This document shows positions 31,982-41,264 of a DNA stretch of 64,000 nucleotides, piece after piece. The stretch is from Diploptera punctata (Eukaryota; Arthropoda; Insecta; Blattodea; Blaberidae): contig JASPKZ010009711.1 in assembly GCA_030220185.1 (NCBI GenBank), positions 1 to 64,000 of the forward strand, given 5' to 3'. Position 1 is the first letter of the stretch. The number at the start of each line of letters is the position of its first letter. The notes below the pieces were generated by a model that had not been told where the DNA came from, made no database searches, and saw only the letters and a program-made list of their open reading frames with translations. The translations under genes were made by a program, and so were the position numbers.

Positions 31982-31983
31982 TA

Positions 31984-32170
31984 CATTGTACGTAGTATAA
32001 CATAAAGACAGTGGTTTTACTTCCCGCCCTAGGTAGATAAGTTGTAATATTACAGTATAGTTATTTAGTTATTTATAGATTGGCAGCCCCGAAATTAAGG
32101 AAATTGAACTTTCAATTATGGTCGCCATTGCTGTAAGTACGACAGAACGCACTATCGTGCAAAAGTAATT
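31984..32170 (+). repeat. Interspersed repeat Y, copy 1
   Basis: Matches the complement of 48565-48735: GGTTTTACTTCCCGCCC, ATTATGGTCGCCATTGC and GAACGCACTATCG. Class unknown; non-coding. Confidence 0.65.
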
Positions 32171-32544
32171 TTACTGTGGGCTGTGATATGTATTTAACAA
32201 GACAAAAAAGCTAATTGAACTCACCTGTACTCGGCTGTAACTTCAACACACTGTGTTCTTGTTAAACAGATTGACATTTATAAAACCTCCCAAGATAACG
32301 CTCTTGATATTAAGTGTTATCCCTTATCTTCCATAATTTTTCGGCAAAAACAAAACTAATCAAGCTTATCACTTGACTCATTGTGGAATGAAGTTAGTAA
32401 TCGTTCTTAGAAGTTCTGACTGTAATTAAACCGAGCTATTTCATAATTAGATATAAAAACGTGTGTTATCATTTGACAGGTATTTGAATTCTAGTCACTA
32501 TTTATTTTAATCATAAGATTCTCTCGTACCAATATACACATTTA
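32171..32544. other. No recognised feature
   Basis: Unassigned AT-rich DNA. Confidence 0.5.
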
Positions 32545-32785
32545 TATGTACAGTACTAGCTAATACCCAGCGTGCGCTGTTACGCATAAATAAAATAAAT
32601 TTATTTTTAATGTTTAGTATTTGAATAGTGAAAAGAAAAACCATTATATATTTATATCTTAAATTATTTTTAGATACCCCGTGATGATTACCCGGCGTTT
32701 GCCTGGGAATCTACTTATCCCGAACTTCTTGGCTTCAGTGAGCTGGAAGACAAAAATGGTTATTGTGAGTTATCTAGACATATCC

Positions 32786-34005
32786 CTGGGGGTCCGTTTA
32801 TCGGGCCCCAGCTGTGCTCACAACAGCAACAGGGCGCGTCCCCGCGTGGCGGATAGGGGAACGGTCGGTGGTTTGCTTGCACTCCTCCCGGCTAGGTCCA
32901 GACCGGACCCGCGGGCCATTTGTGAGGTCGTCAGGACTCGAGCGACCTGATATACTACAAAGCTCGTGCTGCGTCCACTTCAGCAGCAAATCGCGTCTCC
33001 TCGGTGGCGTAGTGGGGAAAGGTCGGTGGATCTGCTAGTCAGTCCTCCCTTCCAAGTCCGATGGACTCGCGGACCATAAGTGGGATCAACAGGAGACGAG
33101 CGCCCTGTTGTACTAAAGCTCAAATATCCCGGCCCACAGCGGGATCAGCGGCCGACGTGGCGAGGCGGTGGGAGATTGTGGAGATCAGAAGCTCCCTTCT
33201 CTTGGTTAAAATCCCGAGGTCCTTTGTGGGGGCACCATGGGAGATGAGCACCCTGGATGCCTACATTGCTCAGGTGGGCTGACTCAAAGCAGCGGCACGA
33301 CTAGGCTTATTCTTACGAACGGGGGCTGGTTGGGACAATACCGGGCGTAATGCTGGGAATTACCCACCAGGTCGACAAGCTCGAGAAAGGAGGAAGCGCG
33401 GTCTTTTTTGGCTTTTGGGACTTAGCGCCGACTCTGGAACCGAGTGACCCAAGGACAATGTGTGAGGGTCGTCAGGAGTTGAGCGACCTGACGTACTAAT
33501 GCTCAGGCTGGACCCACTTCAGCAACCAAACACGTCCCCAGCTGGTGCACTGGGGGAAAGATCGGTGGATCCTGCTAGACAGTCCTCCCGGTTAAGTCCA
33601 AGGAACTCGTGAACCATTAGTGGGGTAGGCAAGAGTTGAGCGCCTTGTCGTACTAGTTGCTCATCTGTTGGAGCTTGCGAGCTCCGTGCTGGCCCACAAC
33701 AGCTGCAGAAGGCGTCCCTGGGGGCACACCAGGGCTCGGCTCGGACCAGTCCAGAGGGGAGCTACTGTACGGGCCCGTCGACGAACTGTGGGGTCGCCAG
33801 GATTTGAGCACCTGGATGTACTAAAAGTCTCACACTGTTGGGCTTGTAGCCCTAGCCGGTCTCACAACGGCTGCAGGACACGTCCCTGGAGGCAGAACAG
33901 GGGAATGGTCGGTGGATCTGCGACAGCAGTCCTCCCGGCTAGGCTCATGGAGCCCGTGTACCAACTGTGGGGTCGTCAGGATTGAGCGACCTGATGTACT
34001 ATGTG
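32786..34005. repeat. GC-rich degenerate tandem array with a conserved hairpin
   Basis: Visibly GC-rich against AT-rich flanks. Units of about 165-190 bp share GGTCGGTGGATC, AGTCCTCCCGGCTAGG-like, GGGGTCGTCAGGA and GTACTA blocks. Hairpins are at 32929-32952, 33087-33110, 33470-33493, 33628-33649, 33797-33815 and 33974-33996. Stem bases change together (CGTCAGG/CCTGACG, CAACAGG/CCTGTTG, GGCAAG/CTTGTC, CCAGG/CCTGG), while loop bases GAGC stay fixed. No long ORF or known protein was seen. Confidence 0.75.
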
Positions 34006-34007
34006 AA

Positions 34008-34310
34008 AGGTAAAGTGATCCCAACTACAAGGCCTCAGGAGGCCCTTGGGTAGTGGGAGGTTAGGGCTCCCACTTTTTTCTTGACAATCGGCACTTGATG
34101 TCAGCCGGGGTGTCAGCCCTGCGTGACGGCCGCCTTTACCAGAACAAGCGTCTGGTACTCATTTCAGTTAGAGGCTGAGTCGAACCCAGGGCCATAGTGC
34201 CGCCAGAAGGTTTGGGTCAGTTTAAAAATCCTGAACCCCACCGGGACTCGAACCCTCGACCCTCCGGCTTGTAGCTCAGTGCCTTAACCACTACGCTACG
34301 GCGTGCCCCC
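34008..34310 (-). mobile_element. SINE-G
   Basis: As at 6266-6577: AGTGATCCCAACTACAAGG tail side at left; head with GAACCCTCGACCCTCCGGC and CCTTAACCACTACGCTACGG at right. Confidence 0.9.
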
Positions 34311-34469
34311 TATCTCAGCAATTCCCAGAACTGCAACTCCACACACTCTCTCCCCTGGGGTGTTGGTTTAAGGACCGTGAACTTGAACGTGGACGTGAAC
34401 ATAGGATAGGGAGGACTAGAACTAGGACTTGGGAGTAGGTCATGACGACCGAGGTATCCCAAGGGGTGG
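34311..34469. other. No recognised feature
   Basis: Purine-rich stretch with short GAAC/GGAC reiterations near 34380-34440; lies between SINE-G and the resumed repeat X. Confidence 0.4.
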
Positions 34470-34735
34470 ACGGATGGGCCTAGATAGATGCTGTAACGGA
34501 CTTTTATGTAGAATTAAACTCTGTGTACATTAATTTGGCATATTTGTTAAGCTTTAGACAACGTAAGCCATTTAAGCGTCCAAAAGGCTACTTTTTTTTA
34601 ATGTACCCCATGCCTATTTCTTTAAGCTCCGGCCCTATAATACGTAGGGTAATATGTCATAATGTTAATTGTCCCAGAAAAAAATATCAAAATGATGGAT
34701 AAAAACCTTATCAAATCAGTCAACTTGTTGCTACT

Positions 34736-34792
34736 ATATAATATATATATATATATATTATATATAATATATATATGTATAGATATATATAT
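34736..34792. repeat. (AT)n microsatellite, interrupted
   Basis: TA dinucleotides with a few breaks, next to the head of SINE-D. Confidence 0.95.
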
Positions 34793-34795
34793 AGT

Positions 34796-35190
34796 CGGCC
34801 CTGTGTACTAGTGGTTATGCTCCTTGCCTCTGGTCCCGAGTTCAACCCGGCCGGGGTCGATGGATTTTTTTAGGATGGAAAAATCCAAGGAGCAAGTCCT
34901 CCGGGAGGGACTTCAAGCCGTGTGTCCGGAGTCTGAAGATTTTCAGGCTCGTAAAAGATCCTTAAGCCTGAATGAAAAGGCCTCTAAGCAAAATTTACCG
35001 AATTTTCCCGTCTTAGTACTACCTTGGTTTCCTAGATGTCAGTATGGGGAGGAACGCTGACCACGGACCACTCAAATGACATCTATATGAAAACAAGTGT
35101 TACTAAATTAGTATGGTTCAAATTCTTCCCTGTAGGGGAAGAGCGCCCTAAATCTCTTTTAAGGGAACATGGGCTTACAAGATACAAGAA
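34796..35190 (+). mobile_element. SINE-D
   Basis: Full length: TGTGTACTAGTGGTTATGCT head, TCCGGGAGGGACTTCAAGC, end GGGCTTACAAGATACAAG, then (AT)n at 35191-35214. Confidence 0.9.
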
Positions 35191-35214
35191 GATATATATA
35201 TATATATATATATA

Positions 35215-35592
35215 CTTACTTACTCACTGGCACTATCGAACCCATAGGTTCATGGCCGCCGCAGACATGAGCTCTCCATACATCCCTATCCTCAGCCAAT
35301 GCTTTCCAATCATTCCCTGTGTAATTTACTTCCCTCAAATCATAGTTAATGTTGTTCTCCCACCTCATTCTTGGTCTACCAACTGGGCGTTTTCCTTCTG
35401 GCTTTCCTACAAGAAGTTTCCATGCACGTCTTTCATTCCCCATACGCGCAACATGTCCTGCCCATCGCAGTCTACGAGACTTAACTGTTCTTATTATATC
35501 TGGCTTCCTATAAAGACCATGTAGTTCATTGTTATATAGTCTTCTCCATTCACCTGTCTGTTCATCTCTCTTTGGTCCAAAAATTTTCCCAA
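35215..35592 (-). mobile_element. LINE-A 3' end
   Basis: The minus strand reads GKIFGPKRDEQTGEWRRLYN, LRWAGHVARMGNERRAWKLL and RPRMRWENNINYDLREVNYT in one open frame, the best-preserved C-terminus here. 5' truncated just before this. Confidence 0.9.
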
Positions 35593-35740
35593 GAATATAT
35601 ATATGATATGAAAAGAAAAGAAAAATGAATGCTTGAGTCGCGATTTGAACCCGAGTCTCTAAACTCTGTACGGATCCCGACTCAAGCATTCTTTTTTTTT
35701 CATGTCATATTTGCCTTCATTCCCAAATGTCAAAAATATA
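35593..35740. mobile_element. SINE-H inverted half-copies
   Basis: ATGCTTGAGTCGCGATTTGA on one side and TCCCGACTCAAGCATTC on the other form a palindrome about 90 bases long. The same tRNA-like head is in the array at 53.4-55.9 kb. Confidence 0.7.
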
Positions 35741-35745
35741 GTTAT

Positions 35746-35782
<37 letters not shown>
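35746..35782. repeat. (CA)n(TA)n microsatellite
   Basis: ACACAC run followed by ATATAT run. Confidence 0.95.
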
Positions 35783-35846
35783 GAATGGATTCTTAGGGCA
35801 ATAACATGATAAGCCACACAGGCCTATTGTTTTTTTTTTTGACCTA

Positions 35847-36166
35847 TCCATCCATAGTAATTCTGTCCGAGGGCATGTCTTTCACTGCAATCATAGCATT
35901 TTCATGTTATGCTTTGCAACTTTACTAGGGAATTATAGGTATGCTTTCCATACCGGTGAAGGATGATGATAATGATAAGGATGATGATGATGATGGACGG
36001 ATGATTTTCGGGGACCGTCAGGACCCTAAACTTCCTGACATTTGTCTTACAGGTAAGGGAAAACTCCGAAAAAACGCACCCAGGAGCCTGTCCCGACCGG
36101 GAATCGAACCCGGGCCCGCTGCATGACAAGGCAGCACGCTACCTCGAGACCACAACGGTGGACTTC
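35847..36166 (-). mobile_element. SINE-A
   Basis: Tail ATCCATCCATAGTAATTC at left; head CGAACCCGGGCCCGCTGC and CTCGAGACCACAACGGTGG at right. Internal GATGATGATGATGATGG run. Confidence 0.9.
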
Positions 36167-36189
36167 TGAGATGTAAGGATTTTAAAATT

Positions 36190-36193
<4 letters not shown>

Positions 36194-36236
<43 letters not shown>

Positions 36237-36398
36237 GCCTATACTAATGGGCATAGTAGTGTTGATGTCTATAAGTTTTAACTCATCACTGGTGCATTTA
36301 CAAATTATTTTATGGATATTTCAATACATTTATTTGCTATCATTTTGACAAATGACATTCTTAATAGAATGTAGCTTATCATGTTACTCCCCTAAGTC

Positions 36399-36440
<42 letters not shown>
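36194..36440. repeat. Two (AT)n arrays with a spacer
   Basis: TA runs at 36194-36232 and 36403-36440. The 170-base spacer holds nothing recognised. Confidence 0.9.
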
Positions 36441-36448
<8 letters not shown>

Positions 36449-36554
36449 TATTTATTTATAGCTTTACGTGATGTTGCGACTCTCTAACAAATAACGAAGT
36501 TTCGATAAGTGTATGATAACTGCCGGAAATGACGTATAAACATCTCCGGTATCC

Positions 36555-37235
36555 TCGGAATTAATACGCAGCCATTAAGATAACTTATGGAACCTGTAGG
36601 TTTAAATCTGTATTCACTTCGCCTCTCAACTGGTCCCTAACCAACTGAATCCAGTTCATATCCCCAATATCCAGTTCCCTATACTGAGCAACAAAAAGAA
36701 AACTTTTTTTTGTTTTTGTCTCAGAAACAAAAATATGTGATTCTGACATTTTTTCTCCTGAATTCAAATATGATATCGGGTTTTCTCCATCACGCAAGGT
36801 TTCCGAGAGACAGGAATTTATAATTTCAAACACTTTAATATTTTCTACATTCGTAACTACACAATATTCGAACATTCGGACTCGCCTAGAAAGTAAGAAA
36901 TGACGATTTTCAGCTATATTTCGCCTGTAGAGCATCCCTCTTGATGGCCCAACAATAATCGGCCAGCATATTTGGATTCCATTTGCCTTGATATCTCTTT
37001 TCCATAGCTGAAATCTCCTTGTGAAAGTGTTCCCCGTGCTCATCGCTCACTCGACAAATGGACGAAAAAAAACGTTAATTAAAATAATTATTTAAATCCA
37101 TTAATTGAAATTGAAATAAAAAAACTGTGGGTTGATGGAGAAATTCCGAATACATATTTGAAAACACGATAAAAACTGCATTAAGTACAACTATTGGTAC
37201 TCATAAGACAAAAATCATGTTGACCAGTGTTATTT
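36555..37235 (-). mobile_element. Uncharacterised transposon-derived repeat, copy 2
   Basis: The minus strand matches 20733-21340. A 152-residue frame at 36585-37043 includes SRRVRMFEYCVVTNVENIKV, FEIINSCLSETLRDGENPIS and DIGDMNWIQLVRDQL. A different frame carries the KRYQGKWNPNMLADYCW peptide. Longer and better kept than copy 1, and it extends it at the 3' side. Class unknown. Confidence 0.6.
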
Positions 37236-37279
37236 TCCAACATACGCCTATGCCTTCTTAATGGCCTTTTCCCCAAAAG

Positions 37280-37790
37280 TGTAACTAACTACCCCATTGG
37301 CACCATCCACTCCATAGGTTCGTGGCCGCGCGAGCATAAGCTCTCTCTATACATCATATCTTGACCTAATGTTTTTGAAACATCTCCTGTATAATTTGCC
37401 TCTCTCAAATCATGGTTAATGTTATTATTTCTCCTCATTCTTGGCATATCTACTGGGCACTTTCCCTCTGGTTTTCCTACACGGAGTTCCCATGCTCCTC
37501 TTCCAATGCCCATTTGCCACATCCCCTGTCCGTCGCAGTCTACGAGACTTAATTGTTCTTATTATATACAGTTTTCCATAAAGATTATGCAGTTCATTGT
37601 TTTGTAGTCTTCTCCATTCATCTGTCTGTTCATCTCTCTTTGTTCCAACATATTTCCTAAGAACTTTATTCTCAAATATCGTAATATTTCCTCCTCCTTA
37701 AAGTAAGATCCCTATTTCGCACCAATAATATAACTGGAAGAATTACAGTTTATATATTTTCAATGTAACGTTTTTACCAATAAAAATTGA
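37280..37790 (-). mobile_element. LINE-A 3' part, diverged
   Basis: Minus strand has MWQMGIGRGAWELRVGKPEG, PRMRRNNNINHDLREANYTG and upstream DE..GEWRRLQNNE-like sequence. Confidence 0.8.
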
Positions 37791-38129
37791 AATAATCACT
37801 GCAGTTATCCATTTGAGCTACATGACCTGTCCCTCTCAATATCCTAAACTTAATGACAATATTATGGCAATTATATAAATTATAATAATATGCTGTCGCT
37901 ACTTAATTCATTTGTCACAATTAACTGAATATAAGTATTTTTAAGAAGATTGTACGTAAATCAAGGAAAGATAAAATTAAGAATGTTGAAGAAATAAGAA
38001 GGCAGCTGGATATTCTGACAATGGTTGAATGGGTGGGAAAAAAATGGAATCAACATAATTATATTCCACATGACATTAGATATAATTATTGTACGCATAT
38101 CAAGAGATAAGTCAATACTAATAAAATTC
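37791..38129. other. No recognised feature
   Basis: Unassigned; possible LINE debris near 37950-38110. Confidence 0.4.
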
Positions 38130-38430
38130 ATTGTTTAAAACCGTTAAGGTGGACAGTCATAAAATAAAGTAGTTAAAATGTACCTTCTTAGGTCAGAGCC
38201 GTCGTCCTCAACTTATAAAATATGTACTTTTTTTTTGTCTGAAGGCCTTTCAGAACCTCTATTCCATATTCAGCAGGTCTTTCTTCGCTACATTACTTGA
38301 TATTCTCGGTGCAGTTCCTAATTTAGTATTGTACGTGACCAAAAAAAATACATATTTTATAAGTTGAGGACGACCGGCTCTGATCTAGAAGGTACATTTA
38401 ACTTTATTTTATTTTAAGAGATAAGTTACC
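38130..38430. mobile_element. Penelope-like foldback, copy 4
   Basis: Inverted outer arms 38172-38225 and 38348-38400 (ATACATATTTTATAAGTTGA) enclose a single-copy middle with CAGCAGGTCTTTCTTCGCTA as in copy 3. The left terminus AACCGTTAAGG corresponds to the CCTCAACGG end of the other copies. Confidence 0.7.
38242..38273 (-). ncRNA. Hammerhead-like core, PLE copy 4
   Basis: Minus strand: CTGAATA (G8 changed to T), stem II GGAAT/GTTCT with wobbles, GAAA, palindrome AGGCCT, then T. CAG/CTG starts stem I. Probably inactive. Confidence 0.4.
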
Positions 38431-38589
38431 AGAGGATGGAAGGACACCTGAAAGACCAAAACAGAGATGAAGGGACTCTTAATTTTGGATTGAACAGGTC
38501 ATGGACCTAAAACAAATAGAAGTAGTATTTTATTATTTAATATACGTAACAAACTCGGACCATTTGTCTCGGAATTCAAAGCTGGGCAT
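38431..38589. other. No recognised feature
   Basis: Short unassigned stretch. Confidence 0.4.
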
Positions 38590-38818
38590 GAAAGAAATAT
38601 AAATTCTGCTCGGAGGCCTCTTATTTTAAGCTTGAGGATATATTACATCCCCTAAATATACATCAAGAATCCGCAGCTTTTTTTCTCTTTAAAAGGATGT
38701 AATATGCAGAGTATTATGCTCTGAAAATACCCACCGACAATGACAGAGTTTGAACCCGCGAATTTCGGAACAAAAGCAGAACATGGTTACCACTAATCCA
38801 ACGAGACGAACATAAATA
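38590..38818 (-). mobile_element. SINE-D, strongly diverged
   Basis: TCGGAGGCCTCTTATTTTAAG at left and TTTGAACCCGCGAATTTCGG with GGTTACCACTAATCCAACG at the right keep the SINE-D plan. An internal ATATTACATCC/GGATGTAATAT hairpin (about 38640-38705) is unique to this copy. Confidence 0.6.
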
Positions 38819-38865
38819 CTTAAATATTATACATAATATATGATTTTTGTATTACAATTGCACTC

Positions 38866-39005
38866 ATTCAGGAAACCCTCCATGTCATTGTGTGGTCAAT
38901 AATGTATGTACGGTATGTGATCCATAGTTTAAAATGTCTCTCCCGATAGGTCGTGCCGCTGTAAGGCCCGGATGGCCTTTGGCATGTAAATTGTACCTAT
39001 AAGGA
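38866..39005 (+). mobile_element. SINE-B tail fragment
   Basis: CATTCAGGAAACCCTCCATG, GTGATCCATAGTTT and TGGCATGTAAATTGTACC match the end of 5874-6256. Head absent. Confidence 0.75.
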
Positions 39006-39299
39006 GAGAGGTTAAACCAAGTTATTTCAATTAATGTTTCTTGCTGTTCGTTAAGTGAAATATTGACTTACGTTGTATGTAGTAATTTTTGACATACAGA
39101 CTGTGTTATATACCATAGTTGGATTTTCTAGTTTCTAACATGGCTTGATGAGAAACAGTAGGAATTTACAAACTTAAAACAATCGCACAGGAAATAGCGC
39201 AAGGTTATCTCCACTGAGATAGAAACGCTAAGTTACCTTGATCTTGTGCCTCTTACTCTGCGTACCTTTATACAAATTTCATCCTGACGTTTACAACTG

Positions 39300-40015
39300 T
39301 ATACAAATATATATATTGTTTTAGATAACAAGATACATAAAATGCTACTAATACCTCAATTCTTTTATTTATGATATTTGTTTTTAAAAGCCTCTAATTT
39401 GTTTTACTATTTTCATGGAAATCGACGTAAACTAAATTAAGAATCACATTCAATTCCTTTAAGCTCGTAGAGGATGTATAAAATATATTATTTCGGATAG
39501 CAAATTATTTAAAATGCTAGTAATACGTGCATTATTTTATTTGTGATATTTTTAATTAAAAAACAACTAGTTTGTTTCACTATTTTTCATAGAAAACGAC
39601 ATGCACTGAATGAAAAATGTAATTCAATATTTCTTTAAGCCATCGCTGTGGTCTCGAGATAGCGTTCTGTCTTGTCACGCAGCGGGCCCGGGCTCGATTC
39701 CCGGTCGGGACAGGCTCCTGGGTAAGTTTTTTTCGGGGTTTTTCCTCACCTGTAAGACAAATGTCAGGAAGCTTATGGCCCAACGGTCCCCGAAAATCAT
39801 CCGGCCACCACCACCACCATCATCATCATCCTTCACCGCTGTGGGAGGCAAAGGGAAACTACCACACCTGTAATTCCCTAGTAAAGCTGCAAAGCATAGC
39901 ATGACAGCTCTATTATTGCAGTGAAAGACCTACCTTTGGCAGAATTACTATGGATGGATGGATGGATGGATTTCTTTAAGCTCGTTAAGGAGCTTTGCAG
40001 AGTGTATAAGCATTC
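39300..40015. repeat. Tandem duplication of about 176 bp, split by SINE-A
   Basis: Unit 1 (about 39308-39475) and unit 2 (39484-39640 plus 39982 on) share ATAAAATGCTA(C/G)TAATAC, GATATT, TTTCA(T)AGAAA-like and TTTAAGCTCGT blocks. The SINE insertion came after the duplication. Confidence 0.65.
39641..39969 (+). mobile_element. SINE-A with 12-bp TSD
   Basis: Flanked by ATTTCTTTAAGC at 39629-39640 and 39970-39981. Head CATCGCTGTGGTCTCGAGAT; tail ATGGATGGATGGATGG. This copy defines the 329-bp element length. Confidence 0.95.
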
Positions 40016-40199
40016 TACAATATAAAAATGAAGCTTTTTTTTTAAACTTAAGACTGATATGGTAAAATATATAGTTTACATACTTTTAAAAAAAGTAATA
40101 AATGTATTCAATTTGCCACCATAGTCACCAGGCCTACTGTTTTCGAGGTAAACAAATATTTGCTGGTGTAAATTGAGGAGGAAATGATAGCTAGGATTT
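40016..40199. other. No recognised feature
   Basis: Unassigned. Confidence 0.5.
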
Positions 40200-40655
40200 G
40201 AATATTTAGAACAATACAAATTGTACCCGTGATCGCAGTCGTCCTCATAAAATTAAAATTGTGTAAAATAATCAGCTAGGCCTTTCGGAACTAGTTCTAT
40301 TTTCAAAACTGTTTTATTAGCTTGTCGTATAATTGGTTGATCTGGTAGGGTGTGATTTTGTCCAGCAGGTTAACATCCTTGCTTCTTTCAATATTTCTGT
40401 ATCCTCTAAGATGTTTATCTTCCGGTTTTAAATTTTCTCTGTGTATTGTTGATTTGTTGAATTAATTACTTGTTTTTGTAACGTGGTTCGCGAAACTTGA
40501 TATTCCTCCGCTGTTTGAAATGCTTGTTGTATTTCATGTTAAAACTTCTGGTTTTAAATTGTTGAGGACGACTGCCATCACAAGTACAACTTTTATTGCT
40601 TTAACTATTTATCAACAACCTCAACGGCGATTATAATGTTTTAAAAAGTAGGATT
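40200..40655 (-). mobile_element. Penelope-like element fragment, copy 5
   Basis: The minus strand reads ISSFANHVTKTSN, NKSTIHRENLKPEDKHLRG, YRNIERSKDVNLLDKITPYQ and INQLYDKLI, the same post-GIY-YIG layout (H...LEE.EI, NPLY). CCTCAACGG ends it near 40625. Here the arms are only about 50 bases long (GTCGTCCTCA / TGAGGACGAC). Confidence 0.75.
40277..40306 (-). ncRNA. Hammerhead-like core, PLE copy 5
   Basis: Minus strand: TTGAAAA (degenerate CUGANGA), stem II GAAC/GTTC, GAAA, palindrome AGGCCT, A. Confidence 0.35.
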
Positions 40656-40689
40656 TGAATGAAAAAAGAGATATGTCGGTCCCAGTGAA

Positions 40690-40835
40690 CCAATAGATAC
40701 TATACTCGTTTCTGGTTTCGAGGTTTGCCAATTCAGACCCCGCTGGACCGATTGATGTTTCAGTGCGTAAAAATTCTGAGTATGGATTCCTTCGGAAGGG
40801 AAGTAAAGCATTGAGTCCCGTGTAGTTGATTTATG
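40690..40835 (+). mobile_element. Possible SINE, degenerate
   Basis: GTTTCGAGGTTTGCCAATTC looks like a mutated B-box region, followed by CGGAAGGGAAGTAAAGC. No second copy in the window. Confidence 0.25.
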
Positions 40836-41264
40836 TCACATGGAAAAACCCACAACCATAAAAAAAAATCTGACAACGAAAGTGTTTCTCATAGAAAAAA
40901 AAGGGATTCATCTTAAAATGTTCTCTTTGCAATTTCTGTGTTGAAACGATCACATGTGAAATGTTCCATTTCGGGAAGTACTTGAACACAAGTTTGTGAA
41001 GCCTAAAATTTTGCGAAATTCGTTTAATATTTCATGATATTTATGCACGCAAGTTAGGTGCAATTACGAAATGTCCATGCGAGACACGTTGACGTAATTC
41101 CAGAACATATCACGTGCAGTTTCATCGTACTCTGGTAAGCACAGACTGCTGACTCTGACTCCTCGAACATAGCTCCGAAGATATGAAAATGTTATAGGTG
41201 TAGTTTCATTGCAATTCGGTTCGAGGATAGTTGTGAGTAGTATTTTCTTATTGTAATGCTCAGG
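40836..41264. other. No recognised feature
   Basis: Unassigned. Confidence 0.5.

Larger units (their letters stand above)
32545..34620 (-). repeat. Repeat X, copy 2, split by a GC-rich array and a SINE
   Basis: The left part 32545-32785 has CTAGCTAATACCCAGCGTGC, CCCGGCGTTTGCCTGGGAAT and GAGTTATC. The right part from about 34470 has GATGCTGTAACGGAC, GTGTACATTAAT and CGTAAGCCATTTAAGCG. These blocks are nearly contiguous in the copies at 49.3 and 57.4 kb, so the 1.7 kb between them is an insertion or expansion. Confidence 0.7.

Noticed and set aside
32681..33985. Several arginine-rich ORFs in the GC-rich region
   Set aside because: GC-rich tandem units lack stops by composition; the frames are not conserved from unit to unit.
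35036..35524. 162-residue plus-strand ORF
   Set aside because: It joins SINE-D, an (AT)n array and the antisense strand of LINE-A; the real coding sense is minus.
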